This document shows, piece by piece, positions 26,220 to 35,977 of a DNA stretch of 39,869 nucleotides. Position 1 is the stretch's first letter. Each line of letters begins with the position of its first letter. The DNA is from Campylobacteraceae bacterium. GTDB lineage: Bacteria; Campylobacterota; Campylobacteria; Campylobacterales; Campylobacteraceae. Both the position numbers and the translations under genes were made by a program. The DNA lies in contig JAIRXG010000001.1 of assembly GCA_031268335.1 (NCBI GenBank), forward strand, positions 1 to 39,869. The letters are read 5' to 3'. The notes under the pieces were generated by a model. It made no database searches, was not told the DNA's origin, and saw only the letters and a program-made list of their open reading frames with translations.

Positions 26220-26966
26220 TTAGCCATTATACTTATTTTTTTTATTTTTTGCAACAATGAAATTATATATAACTCTTATAATACCGTATGAAACATAGAC
26301 GCTAGTTAAGATAGTGACGGCGATTATCGTATACATGTAAATCATTGAAAAAATAACTACTAAAATTGTCAATATTTTAATTTTTTGAGATTTTTTCAAA
26401 TCTATTTTTTTAAAGCTAGGATATCTTATGTTGCTTACCATCAAAAATGATGCTAGAGCTTGCAGAGCAAAAAGTATGTATTCAAAACCTTTAAATATTT
26501 CGTAATGTTGAAACATAAGCCCCCACATTACAACCAAAACGGCAGCTGTAGGTATAGGTAAACCTATGAAAACAGACGGTTCGTTTGAAGGACTCATAAC
26601 GTTAAATCTAGCGAGTCTTATCGCTCCGAAAACTACATAAATAGCGGCAAATAGTACTCCAATTCTTCCATAATTGTACCCAACGCTAAAATAAAAAAAC
26701 ATAGCCGGAGCAGCGCCAAATGCTATCACATCGGCAAGCGAATCAAACTCTACCCCGAATTTGCTCGTGGTTTTGGTAAGTCTTGCTACTCTGCCGTCAA
26801 GTCCGTCAAAAACGAGAGAGAGTATAATATAAATGGCAGCTTTGCTAAAAAGCCCTTGTGATGCCGCTATTATGGAGGCAATTCCTAAAAATGCACTTGC
26901 GGCTGTAAAAAGGTTTGGCAGCAAATAGCTAAAATAGAGCTTTCCGTTTTTTATTTCATTATCCAT
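26220..26966 (-). CDS. pssA: CDP-diacylglycerol-serine O-phosphatidyltransferase
   Basis: A 248-residue membrane enzyme making phosphatidylserine from CDP-diacylglycerol and serine. The CDP-alcohol phosphatidyltransferase motif is complete: DGLDGRVARLT, then KFGVEFDSLADVIAFG (DGx2ARx8Gx3Dx3D). About six to seven membrane helices. ATG 26966 (MDNEIKNGKLYF) is chosen over an upstream TTG because AAGGAT precedes it with 4-5 nt spacing. It overlaps no other gene and follows the decarboxylase-like gene almost without gap. One TACATGTA (26332) lies within it. Confidence 0.93.
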   Translation of the reverse strand: MDNEIKNGKLYFSYLLPNLFTAASAFLGIASIIAASQGLFSKAAIYIILSLVFDGLDGRVARLTKTTSKFGVEFDSLADVIAFGAAPAMFFYFSVGYNYGRIGVLFAAIYVVFGAIRLARFNVMSPSNEPSVFIGLPIPTAAVLVVMWGLMFQHYEIFKGFEYILFALQALASFLMVSNIRYPSFKKIDLKKSQKIKILTILVVIFSMIYMYTIIAVTILTSVYVSYGIIRVIYNFIVAKNKKNKYNG

Positions 26967-26967
26967 A

Positions 26968-27633
26968 TTAATCCTTATAAGCAAAATATCCTATAACGCT
27001 TTCAGCGCCTTTTACGTAGTCTCCAATGGAGAGTTTTATCCTTGAATCAAAGGGCAAAAATAGCTCCACTATACCATCTGTGACAAAAGCTATTCTTTCC
27101 CCAGCTTTTAGACTCCCTTTATTTTTAGCAAGATTGATTTTTTTAGCAAATACTCCTGCTACGATACGAATAACAAAAGATAAATTTTTATAGGAGCAAT
27201 TTATCTCAAGTCGTTCGTTTAGTTTTTCAGCCTCTTTTTTGTGCGGTGGTAAAAATAATCCGTGAATGGCTTTAACATTTGTGAGATTAGTTGATGCAGG
27301 CGAACGTATCATGCTAACGTCGAAAGGTAAAGAACGAATCTTTACATGTAAGCATTTTGTATCGCCTAAAAGATTGCTCTCAATTCTTTCTATTGCGATA
27401 ATTTTTCCGTCAATAGGTGCTAAAATAGCCAAAGGGTCATCCTCTGCTGCAATTCTTTCCGGATTTCTGTAAATAGTTATAAAGAGCAATAAAACAATGA
27501 ACATCACATGTGAGCCAAAATCTACCCAACACGATAATAAAAATATTACAAAAACTATAGCTATATTGCGCCACCCCTCTTTAGCAATAATTTGTGTCGT
27601 GGTAAATCGCTCGCACATAGTCTTAAATTCCAT
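26968..27633 (-). CDS. phosphatidylserine decarboxylase-related protein, likely inactive
   Basis: A 221-residue homologue of the Psd family with an N-terminal hydrophobic region (about 22-55, two spans), then YRNPER and APIDGK (72-77), the counterpart of the conserved PADGK with its Asp. Two catalytic features are missing. The usual DVHxxRxP reads DVSMIRSP (about 105-112, His replaced by Ser). The self-cleavage site FGSR near the C-terminus reads TDGIVELFLP (185-194), with Ile188 where the pyruvoyl-forming Ser should be. It therefore probably cannot make phosphatidylethanolamine. Same place as C. jejuni Cj1115c, between ftsH and pssA; overlaps the end of ftsH by 11 nt. A true psd is expected elsewhere. 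Confidence 0.75.
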   Translation of the reverse strand: MEFKTMCERFTTTQIIAKEGWRNIAIVFVIFLLSCWVDFGSHVMFIVLLLFITIYRNPERIAAEDDPLAILAPIDGKIIAIERIESNLLGDTKCLHVKIRSLPFDVSMIRSPASTNLTNVKAIHGLFLPPHKKEAEKLNERLEINCSYKNLSFVIRIVAGVFAKKINLAKNKGSLKAGERIAFVTDGIVELFLPFDSRIKLSIGDYVKGAESVIGYFAYKD

Positions 27634-29602
27634 TATCTTGTTTTATATCTATAACAGAGTTATCAGCACTCTCCGTTGTTATTTCCAAATCAATTTGTAT
27701 TTTTGTAGGCATATTGTTGGCTTTTTCAAAATTTCTTATTATCTCTCGTACTTCTTCGCCCTCAATAGTCTCTTTTTCGTAAAGCGCTTTTACCATATCT
27801 TCTATCGCGCCTCTGTACTCTTCGAGAGTACTCAAAACAACCTTAAATCTTTCGTCCAACTTTGTTTTTACAAATTTGTCTATCTCTTCTGCCGTTTTAT
27901 CGCTGTAATCCTTTACGGTTTGTCCGCCGTTTAAAAACATATTTTGTCTACGCTCAAGTACCATAAGTCCAGCTACTTCGCTCATGCCGTACATGTTGAC
28001 CATAGATTTTATAATGTTTGTGGCTCTGTCAAGGTCATTTGATGCGCCGTCGGATATCTCTTTTAAAAATACTTTCTCTGATGCGCGTCCTGCAAGCAAT
28101 ACGTCAACTTCAGCTATAAGTTCGTGATATTGTCTTAAAAATCTATTTTCTTCCGGAGTATTCATGGAGTAACCCAATATACCGAGCCCGCGCGGCACAA
28201 TAGTAACTTTTGACGTTTTTGTAGAACCCTTTGTAAGTTCTCCTATAAGCGCATGTCCGCTCTCGTGATAGGCGACTATCTTTTTCTCTTTTGGGTTGAT
28301 AGACCTTCCTTTTTTCTTCAAGCCTATAGCCGCTCTTTCAAAAGCTTCCAAAAAGTCTTTTTGTTCCACATACTCTTTGGATTCGCGTCCTGCAAGGAGC
28401 GCCGCTTCGTTTATCACGTTAGCCAAATCCGCACCTGCGAATCCCACTGTCATTTGCGCTATTTCTTCAAGATTAACGTCTTTTGATAATTTTATATCTT
28501 TTATGTGTACTTGCAGTATAGCCAACCTTCCTTTGAGGTCTGGTCTGTCAACAAGTACTTGTCTGTCAAATCTACCCGGTCTTAAAAGTGCGGCGTCAAG
28601 TACTTCAGGTCTATTTGTGGCGGCAAGTATAATAACAGGCGAAGAGTCCGAGCTAAAACCGTCCATTTCGGCTAATAATTGATTTAAGGTTTGTTCTCTC
28701 TCGTCATTTCCGCCAAGTTGTCCGCCTGCTGCTCTGCTTTTGCCTATAGTGTCTATCTCATCTATAAATACGATAGCAGGAGCAGCTTTTTTTGCATTTT
28801 CAAAAAGGTCTCTTACTCTGCTAGCACCTACGCCCACAAACATCTCTATGAAACTTGAACCGGAAACCGAAAAAAACGGAACGTCGGCTTCTCCCGCGAC
28901 CGCTTTAGCGAGTAATGTTTTGCCTGTACCCGGAGGTCCTACAAGCAACACTCCTTTTGGAATTTTCGCGCCAAGTTTTATATATCTGTCCGGATGTCTT
29001 AAAAAATCTACTATCTCAACAACCTCTTCTTTTGCTTCTTCTACGCCTGCTACATCGGTAAATTTGACTTTAGGTTTTTCGGAATTTACAAGTTTTTTGC
29101 TGCTGCCGATACCCAAAATGCCGTTACCCATATTTTTTTGCATACGATTAGCTAAAAATACCCAAATGGCTAAAAATACAAATATCGGAAGTAACCAAGA
29201 AGCGACGTCGCCAAGTAAGCTTGATTCGCTGTAGCCGCTATAGGGTACTTTCTTTTCTTCAAGCAAAGGCAACAAAGAGCTATCCTCGCCCACTTTTTTT
29301 ATTACATAAGACAATCTTTGATTTCCTATATCGCCTTTTGAAACGGCTCTGATTATTGTTTGACCTATCTCTGCTTTTTCTATAGAGTTATTTTTTACAA
29401 GCTCTTTAAACTCATAATAGCCGATAGTTTTTGTAGGTAAATTTGCGCTTGAAGTATCCATTCCGTCATTTTGCGGAGTAACAAATGTTTTGAAAATCAC
29501 AATTATTGCGATAGAAAAAATTGCAAACATGAGCAATGGATTTTTATTGAAAAAATTATTATTTTGCGGCTGCTGATTGTTATTGTTGTTTTTTTGTTCC
29601 AT
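27623..29602 (-). CDS. ftsH: ATP-dependent zinc metalloprotease FtsH
   Basis: A 659-residue membrane-anchored AAA+ protease for membrane-protein quality control. Asn/Gln-rich N-terminus (1-20), first span 23-41, periplasmic domain, second span about 133-152; Walker A GPPGTGKT 222-229, Walker [12 protein letters not shown] 277-287, second region of homology [20 protein letters not shown], zinc site HESGH 446-450 with the third ligand in the ASNDLDRAT helix. Downstream pssA and psd-like gene share the strand, probably one transcript. Confidence 0.97.
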   Translation of the reverse strand: MEQKNNNNNQQPQNNNFFNKNPLLMFAIFSIAIIVIFKTFVTPQNDGMDTSSANLPTKTIGYYEFKELVKNNSIEKAEIGQTIIRAVSKGDIGNQRLSYVIKKVGEDSSLLPLLEEKKVPYSGYSESSLLGDVASWLLPIFVFLAIWVFLANRMQKNMGNGILGIGSSKKLVNSEKPKVKFTDVAGVEEAKEEVVEIVDFLRHPDRYIKLGAKIPKGVLLVGPPGTGKTLLAKAVAGEADVPFFSVSGSSFIEMFVGVGASRVRDLFENAKKAAPAIVFIDEIDTIGKSRAAGGQLGGNDEREQTLNQLLAEMDGFSSDSSPVIILAATNRPEVLDAALLRPGRFDRQVLVDRPDLKGRLAILQVHIKDIKLSKDVNLEEIAQMTVGFAGADLANVINEAALLAGRESKEYVEQKDFLEAFERAAIGLKKKGRSINPKEKKIVAYHESGHALIGELTKGSTKTSKVTIVPRGLGILGYSMNTPEENRFLRQYHELIAEVDVLLAGRASEKVFLKEISDGASNDLDRATNIIKSMVNMYGMSEVAGLMVLERRQNMFLNGGQTVKDYSDKTAEEIDKFVKTKLDERFKVVLSTLEEYRGAIEDMVKALYEKETIEGEEVREIIRNFEKANNMPTKIQIDLEITTESADNSVIDIKQDNGI

Positions 29603-29605
29603 ATA

Positions 29606-30442
29606 TCACCTTTTATAAACTAATGTGCGCCACTCGCCTGCAATGACTTCATCAATAAGCGTCAAAGAGTCGTATGCAGATTTGATGCGCTGCGAGTATT
29701 TATCCAAAATACCAGAAAGTATTAAAATACCTTCGTCAAAGAGTCTATTTATCAAATCTTTTTCTATCATCAAAAGTACATCAGTTACTATATTTGCAAC
29801 GACTATGCCGTATTTTATTCCATCATTGTTTTTAGGCGCGTCTGTTACCGAACCTACCCATGCGTTTTTATATTTTACGCCATTTTTTACGAAATTCTCT
29901 TTTGCCGCCTCCAAAGCTTGTTCGTCCGTATCGCAAATATCCGCAATTGCGCCAAGTTTAGACGCCGTTATGGCTAAAATTCCGCTCCCTGTACCTACAT
30001 CAAGCATTCTGCTGCCGATACTCGCATATCTTTGCAGCATCAATAAACAACCATATGTGCTTTCATGATGCCCGGAACCAAACGCCAAAGCGGGATCTAT
30101 CACAATATCTGTAAGGGAATTTTTAGGTTTTTCCCAACTCGGACGTATGTAGATAGAGCCAACTTGTATCGGCTTAACCGAATCTTGATATTTTTTTATC
30201 CAATCTTCATTTTGCTTTTCTTGCAAAGATGTTCGGACTGTTATTTTGAAAGATAGTTTTTCCGATAATTTTTTTGCGAACTCATCGATGCCTAAAACTA
30301 CTTCGTCCAAAGGGTTTTCGCTTCTTAATATAAGTTTCTCGCCGTTTTCTTCGATAGCGTCCGCAAATGACAATAAAAAATCGCTGAAAAGCTCTACATG
30401 TGAAGACGGATGTACAGTCAATTCAAAGTAATTTTTATCCAT
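29606..30442 (-). CDS. prmA: ribosomal protein L11 methyltransferase
   Basis: A 278-residue S-adenosylmethionine-dependent enzyme that methylates ribosomal protein L11. N-terminal substrate domain, then IDPALAFGSGHHEST (115-129) and the SAM motif LDVGTGSGILAI (147-158), VVANIVTDVLL (post-I motif), and LILSGILD. ATG 30442 is preferred to an upstream TTG because GAGG precedes it with suitable spacing. It lies 3 nt from ftsH on the same strand. C. jejuni Cj1117c counterpart. Confidence 0.92.
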   Translation of the reverse strand: MDKNYFELTVHPSSHVELFSDFLLSFADAIEENGEKLILRSENPLDEVVLGIDEFAKKLSEKLSFKITVRTSLQEKQNEDWIKKYQDSVKPIQVGSIYIRPSWEKPKNSLTDIVIDPALAFGSGHHESTYGCLLMLQRYASIGSRMLDVGTGSGILAITASKLGAIADICDTDEQALEAAKENFVKNGVKYKNAWVGSVTDAPKNNDGIKYGIVVANIVTDVLLMIEKDLINRLFDEGILILSGILDKYSQRIKSAYDSLTLIDEVIAGEWRTLVYKR

Positions 30443-30515
30443 TAAAAGCCTCAATTTTTTAAATTCATAATATCATGAAAGAATTTATTTTAGCTAAAAA
30501 TACTTTGAATACGCC

Positions 30516-31226
30516 TTACAAAATGCGTGAATATGCCTCTTTTAAATTTATCGTACCCTCGTAATACGCTTTTCCTATGATAACTCCGTCTATTTTTTTG
30601 GTTTTTAAAAGAGCGTCTATGTCGTTCATGTCTTTTACGCCCCCGCTTGCTATTACGGGAAGATTGGAAGCGGTTGCTATTTCAAGCGTAAATTCAACAT
30701 TTACACCACAGAGCATACCGTCTTTGCTTACATCCGTGCAAATGATAGCGCTAACACCCGCATTTGCAAATTTTTGCGCTAAAACGGACGCTTTGATATT
30801 TGAAGTTTGCGCCCATCCTTCTACGGCTACAAAACCGTTAATCGCGTCAATTCCAACGACAATAGGATATTTTTTACTCATATTTTCTACAAATTTGGGG
30901 TTTTTCAGAGCTATTGAGCCTAAAATCACTCTATTAATACCCATATCGATGTATTTTTTTATCGTCTCTTCATCTCTTATGCCGCCGCCAAGCTCTACTT
31001 TTAAGTCTGTTTTGTTTCTAATTTTTTTAATTGTTTCCAAATTTTTAGGCTCTCCCGCAAATGCTCCGTTTAAGTCTACAAGATGCAGCCACTGGGCGCC
31101 CGCATTTTCAAACTCCGCGGCTAATTCCCAAGGAGCGCTTGAATAGATTTTGGCGCTTTGCATCAAACCTTTGCTAAGCCTCACGGCTAATCCGTCTTTT
31201 AAATCAATGGCCGGTATTATTTTCAT
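30516..31226 (-). CDS. hisA: phosphoribosylformimino-5-aminoimidazole carboxamide ribotide isomerase
   Basis: A 236-residue TIM barrel catalysing the Amadori rearrangement in histidine synthesis. Catalytic Asp8 in [10 protein letters not shown], second Asp in [11 protein letters not shown]; phosphate loops VELGGGIRD and [12 protein letters not shown] 31226 begins MKIIPAIDL, the usual N-terminus; upstream in-frame extension runs into hisH and is rejected. Begins right after the hisH stop. Phosphate-binding motifs and length are complete. Confidence 0.95.
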   Translation of the reverse strand: MKIIPAIDLKDGLAVRLSKGLMQSAKIYSSAPWELAAEFENAGAQWLHLVDLNGAFAGEPKNLETIKKIRNKTDLKVELGGGIRDEETIKKYIDMGINRVILGSIALKNPKFVENMSKKYPIVVGIDAINGFVAVEGWAQTSNIKASVLAQKFANAGVSAIICTDVSKDGMLCGVNVEFTLEIATASNLPVIASGGVKDMNDIDALLKTKKIDGVIIGKAYYEGTINLKEAYSRIL

Positions 31227-31227
31227 T

Positions 31228-31839
31228 TTACAATTCCATAAAATTTTTATATATTTTGAGCCCGTTTTCATGCGACTTTTCGGGGTGCGGCTGAAAACCG
31301 AAGATATTATTTTTTTTAACGACGCTGGCAAAATCATATCCGTAATGTGTAACGGCGCTGACATACTTATCGTCTGTTTTTATGTGAAAACTGTGCACAA
31401 AATATAGATATGTATCCTCCCTCAACCCTTCCAAAAGAGGATTTTGTTGTTTTATAACCAAAGAGTTCCAACCTATGTGAGGCACTTTTAAAGGCATGTC
31501 AAATCTACTTTTGTCAAACGTAACTACATTTCCTTCTATCAATCCAAGCCCTGCATGTTCTCCAAACTCCAAGCCTTTTTCAAACAGCAGTTGCATACCA
31601 AGACAAACTCCAAGCAGCTTTTTGCCCTCATGCGCGAACTCTTTTACAGCTTCATCCATACCGCTTTGATTTAAAAATTTCATCGCGTCGCCAAATGCTC
31701 CTACTCCTGGTAAAATCGCTTTTTTATACTTTTTAAGTTCTTTGGGTTTTTTTACCAAGACAGCTTTTCGCCCCACTTTTTCAATAGCGTTGATTATGCT
31801 TTGCAAATTTCCCATTTTATAATCTATGATGGCAATCAT
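31228..31839 (-). CDS. hisH: imidazole glycerol phosphate synthase glutaminase subunit
   Basis: A 203-residue class I glutamine amidotransferase feeding ammonia to HisF. Nucleophile Cys in [13 protein letters not shown] (about 80), and the His-Glu pair in [10 protein letters not shown] near the C-terminus; N-terminus [15 protein letters not shown] is canonical, which fixes the start at 31839. ATG overlaps the stop of the PglG-like gene (ATGA). Its partner hisF is not in the window. Confidence 0.95.
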   Translation of the reverse strand: MIAIIDYKMGNLQSIINAIEKVGRKAVLVKKPKELKKYKKAILPGVGAFGDAMKFLNQSGMDEAVKEFAHEGKKLLGVCLGMQLLFEKGLEFGEHAGLGLIEGNVVTFDKSRFDMPLKVPHIGWNSLVIKQQNPLLEGLREDTYLYFVHSFHIKTDDKYVSAVTHYGYDFASVVKKNNIFGFQPHPEKSHENGLKIYKNFMEL

Positions 31840-32747
31840 TGTTTTCTCTTTTTTGCATTTACAAGATACAGATATATGGATAATCCGATTAAAAGCATTG
31901 TTACTCCGCAAAGTAGATAAACCGCGTATATAATACTATCGGTCTCTTCTTTTGCGGCAAATTTAAATACGAGCATTAAAGATTCAATAGCGAGAGCTAT
32001 AACTATCGAACCTAAAAATCTTACCATTGTTTTGTGTACGCCGCCGTTTTTAGCTTTTTTGCTATGTCCTAACACTTCTTCTTCGAAGATAGTCTTAACC
32101 AGGTCAAAAATTGCAAGCGAAAGCGTTAAGAGTATCGTCGCTCTGAACATCTCTTCAATATTTATAACGGCTAAATTAAAACCGCTTGATAAAAAATTCT
32201 CAATTCCGTTAAAAAATACAACCGAAGATACCAAAAACAGAGCTATAGCAAAGAGAGTATAGATGATTTTTGAAAAATATCCGAAAAAATTGTCCAAATT
32301 GCTTATATTTGAGATTTTTAAAATGTCATTGAGCGAAATATCTATACAAATCACATAGCAAAGTTCATTTTTGTCATCATACAGAGGAAAACTTGCCGTT
32401 ATGGATAGATTGTTTGTTAGACTTGAGGGATACGGGTCTGTTAAAACGCAGCGTTTTTCTTTGACGGCACGGTAATAGTAAGCTTTATTGCCTCTGTTTG
32501 TGTTTTTGCCTAATACGAATTTAGGATTTTTTGAGATATTGTCTACAACTTGATTACCTTTGGTGTCAAGTATATATAGAGCTTCAAAATTATCAACTTC
32601 ATGAGCAATTTTGTCAAGTTGAACCAATATGTTGTCAAGTTGAGGCAAGGGCATATTGTTGTGAATATTTCTTGTAAAAAGATAGCATAAATACGCTCTT
32701 GCTTGATAACGAATTTCGGAAAATCGCTGAATGTCTCTAATGGTCAT
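31836..32747 (-). CDS. pglG: PglG-like membrane protein with PDC/Cache sensor domain
   Basis: A 303-residue protein. Residues about 30-155 form a PDC/Cache-type sensor domain (ALYILDTKGNQVVDN, then YYYRAVKEKRCVLTDPYPSS and SITASFPLYDDKNELCYVICID). Four hydrophobic spans follow (about 170-190, 208-224, 247-263, 275-297). It has no kinase, HAMP or methyl-accepting part. Domain order and position two genes from prmA match C. jejuni PglG (Cj1119c), which lies at the edge of the N-glycosylation locus and has no proven role. ATG 32747 has AAGGAG in front. Stop overlaps hisH start. Symbol given on synteny. Confidence 0.65.
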   Translation of the reverse strand: MTIRDIQRFSEIRYQARAYLCYLFTRNIHNNMPLPQLDNILVQLDKIAHEVDNFEALYILDTKGNQVVDNISKNPKFVLGKNTNRGNKAYYYRAVKEKRCVLTDPYPSSLTNNLSITASFPLYDDKNELCYVICIDISLNDILKISNISNLDNFFGYFSKIIYTLFAIALFLVSSVVFFNGIENFLSSGFNLAVINIEEMFRATILLTLSLAIFDLVKTIFEEEVLGHSKKAKNGGVHKTMVRFLGSIVIALAIESLMLVFKFAAKEETDSIIYAVYLLCGVTMLLIGLSIYLYLVNAKKRKQ

Positions 32748-32769
32748 CAAACTCCTTTTAAAAAATTGT

Positions 32770-32812
32770 AATTATTGTAGCAGTAATTGATGTCAAAATT
32801 GCTACAATTATT
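32770..32812 (-). promoter_or_regulatory. 13-bp inverted repeat upstream of the PglG-like gene
   Basis: AATTATTGTAGCA (32770-32782) and TGCTACAATTATT (32800-32812) are inverted copies, differing at one base, around a 17-bp spacer. A partial third copy (TTGCTAC) follows. It sits 20-65 bp before the start codon and could be an operator or a leader hairpin controlling pglG-hisH-hisA. Confidence 0.4.
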
Positions 32813-32964
32813 GCTACTTTTTTGAACTATTTTGTTTAAAAATAAAAAAACACAAATTTTACTGTACAAGCTCAATTCCATCAAAACTGTTACAAACACA
32901 GTAAAAATAACATAAAAATAATTACAACAATGTCTTAAAATCTGTACTTGTAATAGTTTTTTTA

Positions 32965-33792
32965 TCAAAGATGGTTTTTCTTATTGTACATGTAGTTTGT
33001 AGCTTCCACAAAACCCTCTATGCTGCCGCAATCAAATCTTATGCCTTCAAATTTATATCCTAAAACTTTACCTTGCTTTGCTTGAATTTTTAGAGCGTCT
33101 GTGATTTGAAGTTCGCCGTTTATACCCGGTTTTGTAGATTTTATTGTGTCAAATATTTCGGGAGTTAATATATAGCGTCCGATAATAGCTAAATTTGAGG
33201 GCGCATCTTCCACTTTTGGTTTTTCTACCATGTCGGATATTTTTAAGAGATTTTCATCTATCAAGTTTCCGCTTACAACACCGTATTTATAAGTATCTTT
33301 ATGCGGAATTTCCATTATCGCCACAATGCAGCAGCGGTACTTTTCGTACATTTTTACCATTTGTTTGAGTACGCCGTTGCCTTTATCGTGAACACAAAAA
33401 TCATCAGCCAGTACAACGGCAAATGGTTCTTGTCCTATCAGCGGTTCTCCTTTTAAGATAGCGTCCCCAAGCCCTTTCATCTCTTTTTGTCTGATATATG
33501 TAAAAACGCATGAATTTTGAATATGTCTAATCTCTTTCAAAAGCGGCTCTTTGGACGAACCTTTTATTTGGTGTTCAAGCTCATAGCTTATGTCAAAATA
33601 ATCCTCAAGTGCTCTTTTGCCGCGACCCGTTACTATAGCCATGTTGCGTACTCCAGCTTCCATGGCTTCTTCTACGCCGTAGTGTATAAGCGGTTTTGTG
33701 ATTATGGGCAACATCTCTTTGGGTAAAGATTTTGTAGCCGGCAAAAATCTTGTTCCATATCCCGCCGCGGGGAAAAGGCATTTTTTTATCAT
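32965..33792 (-). CDS. galU: UTP-glucose-1-phosphate uridylyltransferase
   Basis: A 275-residue nucleotidyltransferase making UDP-glucose. N-terminal signature CLFPAAGYGTRFLPATKSLPKEMLPI at 5-30 (nucleotide loop and metal region), FAVVLADDFCV (Asp pair for Mg), DMVEKPKVEDAPSNLAI, and GINGELQITDALK. AAGGAT lies 5 nt before ATG 33792. Divergent from the heptosyltransferase gene across 110 bp, matching a shared role in envelope glycans. TACATGTA at 32987 lies at its 3' end. Confidence 0.94.
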   Translation of the reverse strand: MIKKCLFPAAGYGTRFLPATKSLPKEMLPIITKPLIHYGVEEAMEAGVRNMAIVTGRGKRALEDYFDISYELEHQIKGSSKEPLLKEIRHIQNSCVFTYIRQKEMKGLGDAILKGEPLIGQEPFAVVLADDFCVHDKGNGVLKQMVKMYEKYRCCIVAIMEIPHKDTYKYGVVSGNLIDENLLKISDMVEKPKVEDAPSNLAIIGRYILTPEIFDTIKSTKPGINGELQITDALKIQAKQGKVLGYKFEGIRFDCGSIEGFVEATNYMYNKKNHL

Positions 33793-33902
33793 AAAGAATC
33801 CTTAAAAAATTTATGGTACTATTTAAGTTTTGGTATTGTATAGAAAAATATTTAATAATAAGCTTTTAGTTTTATATCTGTTGTTTTTGGAAAAATTTGC
33901 GT

Positions 33903-34940
33903 ATGGAATACAAAAATATCTTAATTATCAAAATGAGCTCTTTGGGCGATATTTTGCACACTTTACCCTCTGTCGCGGCACTTCGCTCCCATTTTAAAGA
34001 GGCTAAAATCACATGGCTTGTGCATCCTCAATTTGCGGATTTTATACCCAAAAAACCTGTGATTGACGAAGTAATATATTTTGACAAAGAGAATTTCAAA
34101 AAACTCTCTTTATTTAAAAAAATAAGATATTTTTTTGATATGCGTCAAACACTTCACGCTAAAAAATTTGATCTTGTTATTGACATGCAAGGGCTTTTCA
34201 AAAGTGCGGTTTTAGCGGCTATAAGCGGCTGTAAAACGCGCATAGGATATTGTGAGATGAGAGAACTTAGCGGTCTTATCAGCAAAGCTGTATGTGGTGA
34301 GAATAGAAATGCTCATGTGATAGAGCGCTATCTTGATGTGGCAAGGTTTTTGGGGGCAAAAGTTGAAAAAATAGAGTTTCCGATGCCAAATTTAGACGAA
34401 GCTTTCAAAAGTGTGCAAAAGAAGTTAGACAAAATAGATAAAAAATATATAGTCATAGCGCCTGCTGCGCGTTGGAAAACAAAAGAGTGGCTCACGGAGT
34501 ATTTTGCAAAACTTTGCAATTATATAGCTAAAGATGGGTTACATGTAGTGTTGGCAGGCAGCAAAAGCGACAAACAAAAAAGTCGGGATATAATTGATTT
34601 GACAGACGAAGATGTGAGAAATATCACAGATTTGACGGGCGAAACGACTTTGAGCGAACTTGCAGCGCTTATTAAGAATTGCGCCTTTTTTATAAGTGCG
34701 GACACGGGACCTTTGCATTTTGCGGCAGCCTTTAAAAAACCGCTTATAGCCATGTACGGACCAACGCTTGCAAATCGCACAGGACCTTATGCCGACGAGA
34801 AAGCAAGTGTAATTATAACGCCTTTGTCATGCGCGGGGTGTCTTAAAAAAAAGTGCTCAAATTGGCATTGTATGAGAGAGATTACTCCGCAAGTCGTGTA
34901 TGAGGTTTTTAAAGAGAAAATCGGACAAATTGATGATTGA
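33903..34940 (+). CDS. waaC: lipopolysaccharide heptosyltransferase I (GT9)
   Basis: A 345-residue GT-B enzyme that adds the first heptose to Kdo of the lipid A core from ADP-heptose. N-terminus ILIIKMSSLGDILHTLPSVAALRSH is typical of WaaC; VIAPAARWKTKEW and FISADTGPLHFAAAFKKPLIAMYGPT are the ADP-heptose motifs. ATG 33903 is given; TTG 33897 (two residues longer) has better spacing from GGA at 33889. Followed by another GT9 gene overlapping by 8 nt. Confidence 0.87.
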   Translation: MEYKNILIIKMSSLGDILHTLPSVAALRSHFKEAKITWLVHPQFADFIPKKPVIDEVIYFDKENFKKLSLFKKIRYFFDMRQTLHAKKFDLVIDMQGLFKSAVLAAISGCKTRIGYCEMRELSGLISKAVCGENRNAHVIERYLDVARFLGAKVEKIEFPMPNLDEAFKSVQKKLDKIDKKYIVIAPAARWKTKEWLTEYFAKLCNYIAKDGLHVVLAGSKSDKQKSRDIIDLTDEDVRNITDLTGETTLSELAALIKNCAFFISADTGPLHFAAAFKKPLIAMYGPTLANRTGPYADEKASVIITPLSCAGCLKKKCSNWHCMREITPQVVYEVFKEKIGQIDD

Positions 34941-35967
34941 ACTTGACAATAAAAAAATTTTAGTAACGTTTTTGATGCATCTTGGCGATTTGATATTGAT
35001 AACGCCCTTTATTCACGCTTTAAGAAAAGCCGCCCCAAACGCTTATATAACAATACTTGTAGACGATAAATTAAAAGATGTGGTGATGTTTAATCCCAAC
35101 TTAAATCAAGTGATAACCATAGATAAAAAAGGACGCGACAATACGGTCATATCTTTGATGAAATGCGCGAAAGATTTGAGTTCTCAAAAGTTTGATGCGA
35201 TTATAAATTTGCATCCCAACGAGAGATGTTCTTTTATCTGCGCCTTTACAAAGACGGCTTTTAGAACCGGAACATCACATGCTATTTTTAGATGGCAATG
35301 GGATAAATATATAAAACTCAATAGATCTTTACATGCAGCCGACATGTATCTTGAGGTATTAAAAGAGCTTGGAGTTAAAAACAGCGACAATAATGGACTT
35401 GAAATTTTCCCCTCAAATGCGCATTTTGAAGAAGCGGACAATTTTTGGCGCTTAAACGGCGTAAAATCAGACGACAAACTTATAGGATTCAATATAGGCA
35501 GCGCCGTCATAACTAAACGATGGGCAAGCGAGCGTTTTGCCAAAGTTGCCGATATATTGGCTACGGAAGGATATAAAATAATATTTTTCGGCGGAACTAT
35601 GGATATCGGCATGGTAAACGAAGCCGTAAGTTGTATGCGTACGCGCGCTATAGTTGCGACTGGAAGTTTTAGTATAGGAGCATTGGCGGCGGCTATGAGG
35701 CGATGCTCGCTTATCATAACAAACGACAGCGGACCCATGCATGTGGCTATCAGCCAAAAAGTGCCTATAGTAGCTTTGTACGGACCTTCAAATCCAAAGC
35801 TTTACGGTCCTTATACAAAAAACGCAATTATCGTAAAAGCCGATCCTGCATGTAGTGGCTGTGAAAAAGGCATGAAGCATACATGTGATGATTTGCAATG
35901 TATGAAAAGACTTACAGTGGAGCAAGTTGTAAAAGCTTCGGAGAAAATGCTAAACAAAAAGGATTAG
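34933..35967 (+). CDS. second GT9 family heptosyltransferase
   Basis: A 344-residue GT-B protein (ATG 34933, within the end of waaC; the longer frame reading is rejected). ILVTFLMHLGDLILITPFIHALRKA and SLIITNDSGPMHVAISQKVPIVALYGPS place it in ADP-heptose:LPS heptosyltransferases, nearer to WaaQ-like third heptosyltransferases than to WaaF. The tail has a Cys cluster, CSGCEKGMKHTCDDLQC, shared in outline with waaC next door (CAGCLKKKCSNWHC), possibly a structural metal or disulfide site. Target position on the core is unknown. Confidence 0.78.
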   Translation: MIELDNKKILVTFLMHLGDLILITPFIHALRKAAPNAYITILVDDKLKDVVMFNPNLNQVITIDKKGRDNTVISLMKCAKDLSSQKFDAIINLHPNERCSFICAFTKTAFRTGTSHAIFRWQWDKYIKLNRSLHAADMYLEVLKELGVKNSDNNGLEIFPSNAHFEEADNFWRLNGVKSDDKLIGFNIGSAVITKRWASERFAKVADILATEGYKIIFFGGTMDIGMVNEAVSCMRTRAIVATGSFSIGALAAAMRRCSLIITNDSGPMHVAISQKVPIVALYGPSNPKLYGPYTKNAIIVKADPACSGCEKGMKHTCDDLQCMKRLTVEQVVKASEKMLNKKD

Positions 35968-35977
35968 AATAGACAAA

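Noticed and set aside
26968..27633. Calling this gene psd without reservation
   Set aside because: Catalytic His and pyruvoyl-forming Ser are absent in the translation.
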